A DNA stretch of 7,107 nucleotides from Chloroflexota bacterium (lineage in GTDB: Bacteria > Chloroflexota > Dormibacteria > Dormibacterales > Dormibacteraceae), in NCBI GenBank assembly GCA_005880175.1, contig VBJR01000034.1, positions 1 through 7,107 on the forward strand. Direction: 5' to 3'. Below are positions 1 to 5,719 of the stretch, one piece after another. Position numbers and translations under genes: made by a program. Under the pieces are notes generated by a model. That model was given only the letters and a program-made list of their open reading frames with translations. It made no database searches and was not told the origin of the DNA. The number at the start of each line of letters is the position of its first letter. Position 1 is the stretch's first letter.

Positions 1-1
1 G

Positions 2-1039
2 GGGGCCGCCGGCGTCCTGGTCAGCAGCCTGCTGGGCCCGCTCTCGGACCGGCTCCCCTCGCGCAAGCCGCTGATCGCGGTGGGATGCCTCTCGCTCGCC
101 GCGTGCAACGTCGTCTACGCGTTCACACGCGACTACCTCGTGGTGCTCGCCGCCTCGGTGACCCTGCAGGCGGGCGCCTGGGTGGCGGTGCCCCAGCTCT
201 ACGCGCGCGGCCGCGAGCTGCTCGACGAGCTGGGGGCGGCGCCGGCTCCCGCGCTGACCGCCCTCCGCTCCATGGTCTCGCTGGCCTGGATCGTCGGGCC
301 GCCCGCGGCCGGCGCGCTCCTGACGGTGACCGGCTTCCCGCAGATCTTCCTGCTGGAGGCGGTCGTCCTCGTGGCGGGGGCGGCGCTCGTGGTGGCCGAC
401 GGCGAGCGCGGAGCGGACCGCGAGCGGGTGGACCGGCCCGCCCGTCGCTCGTCGGGCCTGGCGCGCTGGCCGTTCCCGCGGCTCGGCGCCGGCGTCGCGC
501 TGGCCGCGGGTGCGGTGGTGCTGGTCCAGACGGCCAACTCGATGTCGGTGACCACGATGCCGCTGCTGGTCACCACGGTCCTGCACGGCAGCACGCGCGA
601 CGTCGGCCTGGTCTTCGGCCTGTCCGCGGGGCTGGAGGTCCCGGTCATGCTCGCGCTGGGCCGGGCCGCGGGCCGCTACGGCTCCCTGCGGGTCATGCTG
701 CCGAGCCTGCTGTTCGGGGTGCTCTACTTCGCGTGCGTCGGGGTGGCCACGTCGATCTGGGAGGTCTTCGCGGCGCAGGTGCTGAGCACCGTGTACGTGT
801 CCGGCCTGTTCGGTGTGGGCATCGCGTACTTCCAGGAGCTGGTCGCGGAGCCCGGCACCGCGAGCACGCTGTTCTTCAACAGCCTCACGACGGGCTCGAC
901 GGTGGCAGGCGTGCTGTGGGGCGCCGTGGTGGTCGCGAGTGGGTACCGGGGCACGTACGCCGCGGGCGTCGTGCTGGCGGCGACCAGCATCGTGGTGCTG
1001 GGAGCAGGCCACAGCCGCAGCCGCCCGCGGCGGGCGTGA
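2..1039 (+). CDS. MFS sugar-efflux-type transporter (SetA-like), 5' truncated
   Basis: An inner-membrane major-facilitator permease, probably a proton-driven exporter of the sugar efflux transporter group. The reading frame is open from base 2 to the TGA at 1037-1039 (345 visible residues). Family members are about 390-400 aa, so roughly the first 50 residues, with TM1 and part of TM2, lie outside the window; GTG at 80 is an internal valine, not the start. Visible signatures: MFS motif A (GPLSDRLPSRK, codons at about 35-67), the RSMVSLAWIVGPP segment from about 266 that matches the R..SLAW.IGPP of SetA proteins, GLSAGLEVPVM near 617-650, and YFQEL near 827-841, the counterpart of the LYFQDL signature in E. 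coli SetA. Many hydrophobic helices follow one another, separated by a basic central loop near 405-470. It ends 24 bases from the convergent kinase gene. Family assignment is firm; the true substrate (sugar, glycoside or drug) is open. Confidence 0.85.
   Translation, partial: GAAGVLVSSLLGPLSDRLPSRKPLIAVGCLSLAACNVVYAFTRDYLVVLAASVTLQAGAWVAVPQLYARGRELLDELGAAPAPALTALRSMVSLAWIVGPPAAGALLTVTGFPQIFLLEAVVLVAGAALVVADGERGADRERVDRPARRSSGLARWPFPRLGAGVALAAGAVVLVQTANSMSVTTMPLLVTTVLHGSTRDVGLVFGLSAGLEVPVMLALGRAAGRYGSLRVMLPSLLFGVLYFACVGVATSIWEVFAAQVLSTVYVSGLFGVGIAYFQELVAEPGTASTLFFNSLTTGSTVAGVLWGAVVVASGYRGTYAAGVVLAATSIVVLGAGHSRSRPRRA
1022..1036. terminator. GC hairpin at transporter stop codon, possible bidirectional terminator
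   Basis: CGCCCG, loop CGG, CGGGCG: a perfect 6-bp stem with a 3-base loop, ending directly before the TGA at 1037. For the convergent kinase transcript it lies about 28 bases past the stop codon. There is no T-tract on either side, so this is only a candidate. Some hairpin of this kind is expected by chance in DNA this rich in GC. Confidence 0.3.
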
Positions 1040-1055
1040 TAGTGGCAGGGGTCAA

Positions 1056-1067
1056 GTAAAGATTTAC
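1056..1067. repeat. AT-rich 12-bp palindrome at kinase stop codon
   Basis: GTAAAGATTTAC has inverted arms GTAAA/TTTAC around a central GA. It lies at the convergent junction and supplies the TAA stop of the minus-strand kinase (1064-1066). It is strikingly AT-rich compared with its surroundings and is preceded by TGGCAGGGGTCAA. The loop is too short for a normal RNA hairpin. It could be a protein-binding site, half of a longer repeat element, or chance. Confidence 0.4.
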
Positions 1068-1993
1068 GAAGGCCCGATCCGCCGCCGCGCCCAGCGCAGG
1101 TTCGCCTCGGCGTACGCCCGGTGGTGCGGCGGGGCCGCCGGCTGTCGCGACATCCGCCAGCGGATGGCGGCGGCGGCCAGCACCGCGGCGTCGATCCAGG
1201 GCGCCGGCACCGCGCGGGTCAGCGGGTGGTCGCGCACCAGCCGGTCCGCGTCGGCGCCTCCCTCCGCGTTGACGGTCTCCGCGAACCACACCACGTCCAG
1301 CCAGCCGGCTCCGTTGCACGTCCACGCCCAGTCCAGGAGCACCACGCCCCCGTCCGGGGTGAGGAGGAGGTTGTCGGAGCGGACGTCGCCGTGGAGCAGC
1401 GTGTCCCCCGCGACCAGCCCGGCCAGGTCCGGGCCCTCCGCCGCCAGCCGCGCCAGCTGCCGGCCGAGCCACGGGTCGAGGTCCGCCGGCGGCGCCGCCG
1501 CCAGCTCCCGCCACGCCGCCACGAACGCACGGTTGGCGTCCGGCGCTGCCGGGGCCTCCGGCCACGGCGACGGCGTGAGCGCCGCGCCGAGGTCGGCCAG
1601 CGCCGCGGCCACCCGCTCCAGCTCGTCCGGCTTCCACGGGATCGCCGGGTGCCGGCCGTCCACGTCCTCGAACACCAGGGCGACCCACTCGCCGTCGTCG
1701 TAGACGTCGAGCAGGCGCGGTGCCGGCAAGCCCGCCGGGAGATGGGCCATCGCCACCGCCTCGGCGCGGTAGAGCCCGGTGCCGAGCTCCTGGACGTCCA
1801 CGCCCAGCGCCTTCACGAACGCCCTGCCGCCGTTGGCCAGGCGGAGCCGCGCCGCGGCTCCCGGCGAGAACCCGCCCTCCTGCGTGCGCGCCTCCACGAT
1901 CGCCGCGCCCAGGGTGGTCTCGACCGCCCGGCGCACGCGCTCCGGCACCCGCGGCCAGGGGAGGCGCCGGCCGGCGGCGCGGGGAGCTGCCAT
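1064..1993 (-). CDS. APH-fold phosphotransferase (aminoglycoside phosphotransferase family)
   Basis: A soluble kinase-fold protein of 309 aa, a normal length for the APH/choline-kinase superfamily, presumably moving the gamma-phosphate of ATP onto a hydroxyl of a small molecule. Visible motifs: AFVKAL with the probable ATP-binding Lys61, RAEA with Glu77 as its likely partner, hinge VFED (107-110), catalytic loop LLHGDVRSDNLLL (199-211) with His201, Asp203 and Asn208 matching Brenner's HxDxxxxN, and VVLLDWAW (217-224) with metal-binding Asp221. All key residues are present, so it should be active. The first ATG (1993) has no clear Shine-Dalgarno but sits 8 bases after a TACCGT hexamer, which suits leaderless translation; a GTG at residue 16 is the fallback start. 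It diverges from the PEP mutase-like gene and converges with the transporter. Substrate is unknown; actual aminoglycoside resistance should not be assumed, since this superfamily also covers homoserine, choline, fructosamine and macrolide kinases. Confidence 0.88.
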   Translation of the reverse strand: MAAPRAAGRRLPWPRVPERVRRAVETTLGAAIVEARTQEGGFSPGAAARLRLANGGRAFVKALGVDVQELGTGLYRAEAVAMAHLPAGLPAPRLLDVYDDGEWVALVFEDVDGRHPAIPWKPDELERVAAALADLGAALTPSPWPEAPAAPDANRAFVAAWRELAAAPPADLDPWLGRQLARLAAEGPDLAGLVAGDTLLHGDVRSDNLLLTPDGGVVLLDWAWTCNGAGWLDVVWFAETVNAEGGADADRLVRDHPLTRAVPAPWIDAAVLAAAAIRWRMSRQPAAPPHHRAYAEANLRWARRRIGPS

Positions 1994-2000
1994 GACCCGC

Positions 2001-2006
2001 TACGGT
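2001..2006 (+). promoter_or_regulatory. Predicted -10 hexamer of the PEP mutase-like gene, leaderless
   Basis: TACGGT matches TANNNT and is followed by 6 bases and then the ATG at 2013, the usual spacing for leaderless actinobacterial genes. I see no convincing -35 at 16-18 bases upstream. The hexamer is part of the palindrome GCTAC-G-GTAGC (1999-2009), so the opposite strand carries TACCGT one base offset. Confidence 0.45.
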
Positions 2007-2029
2007 AGCCCCATGACGCAGAGCGACAA
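2002..2029 (-). promoter_or_regulatory. Predicted promoter of the phosphotransferase gene, leaderless
   Basis: Read on the minus strand: TTGTCG (2029-2024) as the -35, a 16-base spacer, TACCGT (2007-2002) as the -10, then 8 bases to the ATG at 1993. The -10 fits the actinobacterial TANNNT pattern and the -35 keeps the TTG of TTGACA. Transcription would start at or next to the A of the ATG, giving a leaderless mRNA. The -35 lies inside the first codons of the divergent gene, as the 19-base intergenic space requires. Confidence 0.5.
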
Positions 2030-2843
2030 GGCGGCGGCCTTCCGGCGGCTCCACGAGGGGCCCGGCACCTTCGTGATCCCCAACCCCTGGGACGCCGGCA
2101 CCGCCCGCATCCTGGCCGACCTCGGGTTCGAGGCGCTCGCCACGACCAGCAGCGGCTACGGCTACTCCATCGGCCGCCGCGACGGCGTGGGCGCGGTGAC
2201 GCGCGACCAGGCGCTCCGGGGCGCGGCGGTCGTCGTCCAGGCGACGCCGCTGCCCGTGTCCGCCGACCTCGAGAACTGCTTCGCCGACGACCCCGAGACG
2301 GCGGCCGAGACCATCCGCCTGGCGGCCGAGGTCGGGCTCGTCGGCGGCTCCATCGAGGACTCCACGACCCGGCCCGACGATCCGATCTATCCCCGCGAGC
2401 AGGCGATCGAGCGCGTGGCGGCGGCGGTCGAGGCGGCCCGCTCGCTGCCGTTCCCGTTCACCCTGACCGCACGCGCGGAGAACTTCCTGCACGGCCGCCC
2501 CGACCTGGACGACACGATCGCCCGGCTCCTGGCCTTCGAGGCGGCGGGCGCCGACGTCCTGTACGCGCCCGGCCTGAGCACGATCGAGGAGGTGCGGACG
2601 GTGTGCGAGGCGGTGTCGAAGCCGGTCAACGTGCTGGCGGGCCGCCAGTTCACCGTCGCGGAGCTGGCGGACGCGGGCGTGCGCCGGGTCAGCCTCGGAG
2701 GGGCGCTGGCGCGGGCGGCGTTCAGCGCGTTCCTGACCGCCGCCCGCGAGGTGCGCGAGCGCGGGAGCTTCACCTACGTCGACGGCGCGGTGCCGAGCGC
2801 GGAGATCGCGAACTTCATGGCCGGCCGGTCCGAGGCCGGCTAG
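2013..2843 (+). CDS. Isocitrate lyase/phosphoenolpyruvate mutase family protein
   Basis: A cytosolic (beta/alpha)8-barrel enzyme of 276 aa from the PEP mutase/isocitrate lyase superfamily, which makes or breaks C-C or P-C bonds next to a carboxylate using Mg2+. Motifs: VIPNPWDAG (21-29), ATTSSGYGYS (43-52), the metal region SADLENCFADD (83-93, Asp85 and Glu87), GGSIEDS (111-117), LTARAENF (151-158) and NVLAG (206-210). True isocitrate lyase is much longer and has the lid KKCGH; here the segment after IED runs on without that cysteine motif, so it is not isocitrate lyase. Carboxyphosphonoenolpyruvate mutase-, oxaloacetase- or methylisocitrate lyase-like chemistry remains possible. ATG 2013 is preferred because the protein then begins just before the conserved FRRLHEGPGTF and 6 bases after a -10-like hexamer. 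An in-frame ATG at 1992, with GGGGAG five bases upstream, would add only seven residues and overlap the start of the divergent kinase. Confidence 0.88.
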   Translation: MTQSDKAAAFRRLHEGPGTFVIPNPWDAGTARILADLGFEALATTSSGYGYSIGRRDGVGAVTRDQALRGAAVVVQATPLPVSADLENCFADDPETAAETIRLAAEVGLVGGSIEDSTTRPDDPIYPREQAIERVAAAVEAARSLPFPFTLTARAENFLHGRPDLDDTIARLLAFEAAGADVLYAPGLSTIEEVRTVCEAVSKPVNVLAGRQFTVAELADAGVRRVSLGGALARAAFSAFLTAAREVRERGSFTYVDGAVPSAEIANFMAGRSEAG

Positions 2844-2860
2844 CGCCCGCGCCCGGGGCG
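2820..2860. terminator. Hairpin pair in the convergent junction, possible bidirectional terminator
   Basis: GCCGGCC (2820-2826), a 7-base loop and GGCCGGC (2834-2840) form a perfect 7-bp GC stem that abuts the TAG at 2841. A second, weaker stem CGCCC/GGGCG (2844-2848 with 2856-2860) fills the 21-base gap before the stop of the oppositely oriented oxidoreductase gene. Both structures can form in either transcript. No T-tract follows, which is common for actinobacterial terminators but leaves this call tentative. Confidence 0.4.
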
Positions 2861-2864
2861 AACG

Positions 2865-3800
2865 TCAGCTCAGCAGCTTGCGCAGCTCCCCGCCGAGGGC
2901 GATCGCCTCCGGCGTCGGCATCGTCGGGTTGTTGAACGTGAACCCGCCGATGCCCGCCTCCAGGAACGGCCGCAGCCGCTCCGCGGCCTGCTCCACCGTC
3001 GCCGGGGACATCAGGCCCCGGCGGGACGCCGGGATGCGCTCCGCCGCCGCGGCCGCCTGGCGTTCGTCCGCCACCAGGACGACCGGAGAGCCGGCCGTGC
3101 GCAGGATGGTCGAGAAGTCGCGGCCCTCGGCCTCGCAGTGGCGCTCCAAGACCTCGCTCTTGTGCTTCAGCACGTCCAGCGTGCCCCACCAGTGCGAGAT
3201 GTCGCCGTGCCGGGCCACCAGCCGCAGCGTGCGCTGCTCGCCGCCGCCCCCGATCAGCACCTTCGGGCCGCCCGGCTGGATCGGCCGCGGGCTGTTCAGC
3301 GCCTCCTCGATGCGGTAGTGCTTGCCCGTGAACGACGGGCGCTCCTCCGTGAACATCTTCCGGGCGATCGTCAGCGCCTCGTCGAGGCGGTCCATCCGCT
3401 CCCGGATGGGCGGGAACTCGATCCCGTAGCCGGCGTGCTCGGCGTCGTTCCACGCCGCGCCGATGCCGAAGATCATCCGGCCCTTCGAGATCACGTCCAG
3501 CGTCGTGACCATCTTGGCCAGCAGCGCCGGGTTGCGGTACGTGACGCCGGTGACCAGCGTCGCCAGCCGGACCCGCGTGGTCCGCGCCGCGAGGCCGCCC
3601 AGCGTCGTGTACGCCTCCATCATCGGCTCCTCGGGCGGCCCGACGCCTCCGATCTGGTAGAAGTGGTCCATCACCGTCACGGCGTCGAAGCCGGCGGTCT
3701 CGGCGGCGCAGGCCAGCTCCACCACGCGGTCGAACCGGTTCTCGGGCGCGACGCCGGGGAACGAGAAGTCGGGCATGTGGTAGCCGAAGAATGGGGCCAT
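2865..3800 (-). CDS. LLM-class flavin/F420-dependent oxidoreductase
   Basis: A cytosolic luciferase-like TIM-barrel oxidoreductase of 311 aa, the usual length. Such enzymes use FMNH2 for monooxygenation or F420 for hydride transfer. Visible signatures: an N-terminal strand with YHMPDFSF (7-14), VMDHF (43-47), LVTGVTYRNPALLAK (82-96) leading to TTLDVISKGR (99-108), GIGAAWNDAEHAGYGIEFP (112-130) followed by RMDRLDEAL, and IGGGGEQRTLRLVARHGD (183-200). The C-terminal GIGGFTFNNPT resembles actinobacterial proteins annotated as F420-dependent; the cofactor cannot be settled here. ATG at 3800 is chosen because family similarity begins there, although the frame stays open upstream through the neighbouring gene as an artefact of high GC. 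It is the last gene of the minus-strand run, 23 bases after the PLP enzyme. The nearest Shine-Dalgarno-like GGGAG is only 2 bases from the ATG, whereas a TAGGGT hexamer sits 8 bases before it. Its likely role is an oxidative step in the operon's pathway. Confidence 0.88.
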   Translation of the reverse strand: MAPFFGYHMPDFSFPGVAPENRFDRVVELACAAETAGFDAVTVMDHFYQIGGVGPPEEPMMEAYTTLGGLAARTTRVRLATLVTGVTYRNPALLAKMVTTLDVISKGRMIFGIGAAWNDAEHAGYGIEFPPIRERMDRLDEALTIARKMFTEERPSFTGKHYRIEEALNSPRPIQPGGPKVLIGGGGEQRTLRLVARHGDISHWWGTLDVLKHKSEVLERHCEAEGRDFSTILRTAGSPVVLVADERQAAAAAERIPASRRGLMSPATVEQAAERLRPFLEAGIGGFTFNNPTMPTPEAIALGGELRKLLS

Positions 3801-3808
3801 CGCTCCCA

Positions 3809-3814
3809 ACCCTA
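3809..3814 (-). promoter_or_regulatory. Possible internal -10 hexamer before the LLM oxidoreductase
   Basis: Read on the minus strand, TAGGGT is followed by 8 bases and the ATG at 3800, the same spacing as for the phosphotransferase gene. It matches the TANNNT -10 pattern and would give a leaderless transcript of the last operon gene. No good -35 is visible upstream, inside the end of the PLP-enzyme gene. Read-through from the operon is the alternative. Confidence 0.3.
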
Positions 3815-3823
3815 CCGACTTCG

Positions 3824-4966
3824 CTAACGGGGCAGCGCCGCCAGCAGCCGCTCCACGTCCGACTCGTCGTTGTAGCCGTGGAGCGACAGCCGCAGCCGCC
3901 CCCCGCGCACCGCCGCGACCACGCCCGCCTCGCGCAGCACCGCCTCCAGGTGGTCGGGGTCCACGCCCTCGCGCTCGACCGACACGATGCTCGACCGCTC
4001 GCCCGGCAGCCGCGAGCTGACCACCCGGTACCCGCGGCCGGCGACCCCCTCCGCGGCGGCCGCGGCCAGGTCCACCGCCCGCCGCTCGACCTCGTCCGGC
4101 CCCAGCTCCAGCAGCAGCCGCAGCGACGCCCCCATGCCCACGATCGAGGCCAGGTTCGGGATGCTCGGCTCGAACCGGCGGGCGTCCTCGACGAACTCCA
4201 CGTCCGCATAGTCGGTGTCGTCGCGGCCGTCGCCGGTCCGGCGCGTCTTCCAGCCCGGCTCGGGCACGCGCAGGCTCGCCCGCAGGTCCGGGTGGACGTA
4301 GCAGATCGCCGTGCCGTGGCCGGACAGCAGGAACTTGTACCCGTGCGCCACCAGGAGGTGGCAGCCGAGCGCGGCCGCGTCCACCCGGAGCACGCCGGCC
4401 GCCTGGGTCGCGTCCACCAGCAGCCACGCGCCGTGCTCGCGGCAGATCTCGGCGACGCGCTCGACCGGCGTCCGCAGGCCGTTGTCGAAGCTGACCAGCC
4501 CCAGGCAGACGACCCGCGTCCGCTCGCCGGCCAGCTCCGCCACGTCGGCCGCGTCGAACCGGTGGCGGCCGCGGTCGCCGACGAACCGGACCCGCACGCC
4601 CAGGTGGGCGAGGTTCAGCCAGGGCAGCACGCCGGCGGGGAACTCGTCCTCGTACACCACGACCTCGTCGCCCGGCCGCCAGTCGAGGCCGAGCGCGACC
4701 AGGCCCATGCCCTCGGCCGAGCTCTTGACGAACGCGACGTCGGCGGCGTCCACGCCGACCAGGCGCGCCGCCAGGCCGCGCACCCGCTCGGTCTCGGACG
4801 CCCACGGCACCGGCAGCGACGTCCCCTCGGACAGCTCGCGGAGGCACGCGGAGGCGGCCTCGACGCACGCCCGCGGCAGCGGGCCGAACGTCGCGTTGTC
4901 CAGGTAGGCGAGGCGGCGGGTGACCGGGAACTGGTCGGCTCGGAGCGCGGCGACGTCGTAGCTCAC
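3824..4966 (-). CDS. Class-V aminotransferase-fold PLP enzyme (cysteine desulfurase/kynureninase-like)
   Basis: A cytosolic fold-type I PLP enzyme, 380 aa, of class V (SufS/NifS, isopenicillin N epimerase and kynureninase relatives). Visible: N-terminal YLDNATFGPLP (21-31), cofactor phosphate-binding KSSAEG (81-86), LVSFDNG (157-163), VDATQAAG (184-191) with Asp185 for the pyridine nitrogen and Gln188, and HGYKFLLSGHG (208-218) with Lys211 as the probable Schiff-base lysine. The C-terminus SLHGYNDESDVERLLAAL (361-378) is the family's small-domain ending. No cysteine-bearing loop typical of desulfurases is evident and no Fe-S assembly gene is nearby, so amine transfer, epimerisation or lyase chemistry on the operon's substrate seems more likely than sulfur mobilisation. 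The start is GTG at 4966, overlapping the regulator's TGA as GTGA, with GGAG 2 bases upstream (4969-4972); the overlap and short spacing suggest translational coupling. No other start codon lies nearby. Confidence 0.87.
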   Translation of the reverse strand: MSYDVAALRADQFPVTRRLAYLDNATFGPLPRACVEAASACLRELSEGTSLPVPWASETERVRGLAARLVGVDAADVAFVKSSAEGMGLVALGLDWRPGDEVVVYEDEFPAGVLPWLNLAHLGVRVRFVGDRGRHRFDAADVAELAGERTRVVCLGLVSFDNGLRTPVERVAEICREHGAWLLVDATQAAGVLRVDAAALGCHLLVAHGYKFLLSGHGTAICYVHPDLRASLRVPEPGWKTRRTGDGRDDTDYADVEFVEDARRFEPSIPNLASIVGMGASLRLLLELGPDEVERRAVDLAAAAAEGVAGRGYRVVSSRLPGERSSIVSVEREGVDPDHLEAVLREAGVVAAVRGGRLRLSLHGYNDESDVERLLAALPR

Positions 4967-5709
4967 CGCTCCAGCGTGACGCCTTTCCGGGCCAGCAGCC
5001 CGCGGATCGCCACCTCGGTGGCCGCCACGTGGTCGTGCATCGCCGCCCGCGCGGCCTCGACGTCGCCGTCCGCGAGCGCCGCGATCAGCCGCTCGTGGCC
5101 GCCGCGCGACTCCGCCCGCCGCTCCGGCCATGGGCCCTGGATCAGGTCGAGCCCGGGCGCCAGCCGGACCCGGATGTCGCGGACCGCGTCGAACAGCAGC
5201 GCGTTCCGGCTGGCGGCGGCGACGACCTCGTGGAACGCCACGTCGAGCGCCCGCCGCCGGTCGCGCGCGATGTCCGGCGTCTCCGCCGCGTGCAGCTCCC
5301 GCAGCTGGGCCAGCTCGGCCGCCGCGATGCGCTCGGCGGCCAGCGCCGCGGCCGCCGGCTCGATCGCGCGCCGGAACTCGAACAGCTGGCGCAGCTCGCC
5401 GGCGATGCCCCTCAGCTGCTCCGGCGAGGCGTCCACCGGCGGGGGCAGGACGAACGTGCCCCCGTACTTGCCGCGCCGGACCTCCACGTAGCGCCGCTCC
5501 TCCAGCCAGCGCAGACCCTCGCGCACGGCCGTCCGGTTGACGCCCAGCTCGAGGGCGAGCTCGCGCTCGGGCGGCAGGCGCTGACCGGGCAGGTACTCGT
5601 GGAGCCGGATCGCCGCCAGGAGCGAGCTCGCCACCTGCTCCCCGAGGCGCATCCGCGTCGGCCGCGCCATCCCCGACGGGCCCCGCTCATCGGTCGCTGA
5701 TGAAGACAT
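4963..5709 (-). CDS. GntR-family regulator, FadR/FCD subfamily
   Basis: A cytoplasmic transcription factor of 248 aa. The N-terminal winged helix-turn-helix (about 21-88) has LGEQVASSLLAAI, the LPGQRLPPERELALELGVNRTAVREGLRWLEERRYVEV core and the wing GKYGGTFV. The C-terminal alpha-helical FCD effector domain (about 104-238) begins LRQLFEFRRAIEP and keeps the likely metal-binding set Asp156 and His160 (DVAFH), His205 (GGHERL) and His227 (MHDHV). This predicts a metal-assisted carboxylate or amino-acid-like ligand. The ATG at 5709 is chosen because GGAG (5715-5718) lies 5 bases upstream; internal ATGs at residues 14 and 20 are weaker. It lies 10 bases after the SDR stop and overlaps the PLP-enzyme start by GTGA, so it is made from the operon it probably represses, giving autoregulation. 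No convincing GntR operator is visible in the window; one is expected before the permease gene, beyond the right edge. Confidence 0.92.
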   Translation of the reverse strand: MSSSATDERGPSGMARPTRMRLGEQVASSLLAAIRLHEYLPGQRLPPERELALELGVNRTAVREGLRWLEERRYVEVRRGKYGGTFVLPPPVDASPEQLRGIAGELRQLFEFRRAIEPAAAALAAERIAAAELAQLRELHAAETPDIARDRRRALDVAFHEVVAAASRNALLFDAVRDIRVRLAPGLDLIQGPWPERRAESRGGHERLIAALADGDVEAARAAMHDHVAATEVAIRGLLARKGVTLER

Positions 5710-5714
5710 TCGTA

Positions 5715-5718
5715 CTCC
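5715..5718 (-). promoter_or_regulatory. Ribosome binding site of the GntR gene
   Basis: Minus-strand GGAG with a 5-base spacer (TACGA) to the ATG at 5709. It lies in the 10-base gap after the SDR stop codon and decides for the longest start over the ATGs at residues 14 and 20. Confidence 0.65.
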
Positions 5719-5719
5719 G

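Noticed and set aside
1064..1993. The kinase as an aminoglycoside resistance gene next to an efflux pump (resistance island)
   Set aside because: APH-fold motifs alone do not show drug specificity. There are no mobile elements, and base composition matches the neighbours, so transfer or resistance is not supported.
1779..2012. N-terminal extension of the PEP mutase-like protein to an upstream start
   Set aside because: The added residues are antisense to the kinase and unlike the family. The conserved N-terminus begins just after ATG 2013. Only the ATG at 1992 remains a minor alternative.
885..2492. Minus-strand open frame (535 codons) across the kinase, junction and PEP mutase-like gene
   Set aside because: It is a frame-shifted shadow of the kinase and antisense to its neighbours, and its translation is low-complexity Arg/Gly/Ala.
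2865..4868. A 667-codon minus-strand frame that would fuse an N-terminal extension to the LLM oxidoreductase
   Set aside because: The part upstream of 3800 is an out-of-frame reading of the PLP-enzyme gene. LLM family similarity starts at the ATG at 3800, so there is no real fusion.
3791..5491. Long plus-strand open frame (566 codons) opposite the PLP enzyme and regulator
   Set aside because: It lies antisense to two genes with clear family motifs, and its translation is rich in Arg, Ala, His and Pro with no domain. Long antisense frames are expected at this GC content.
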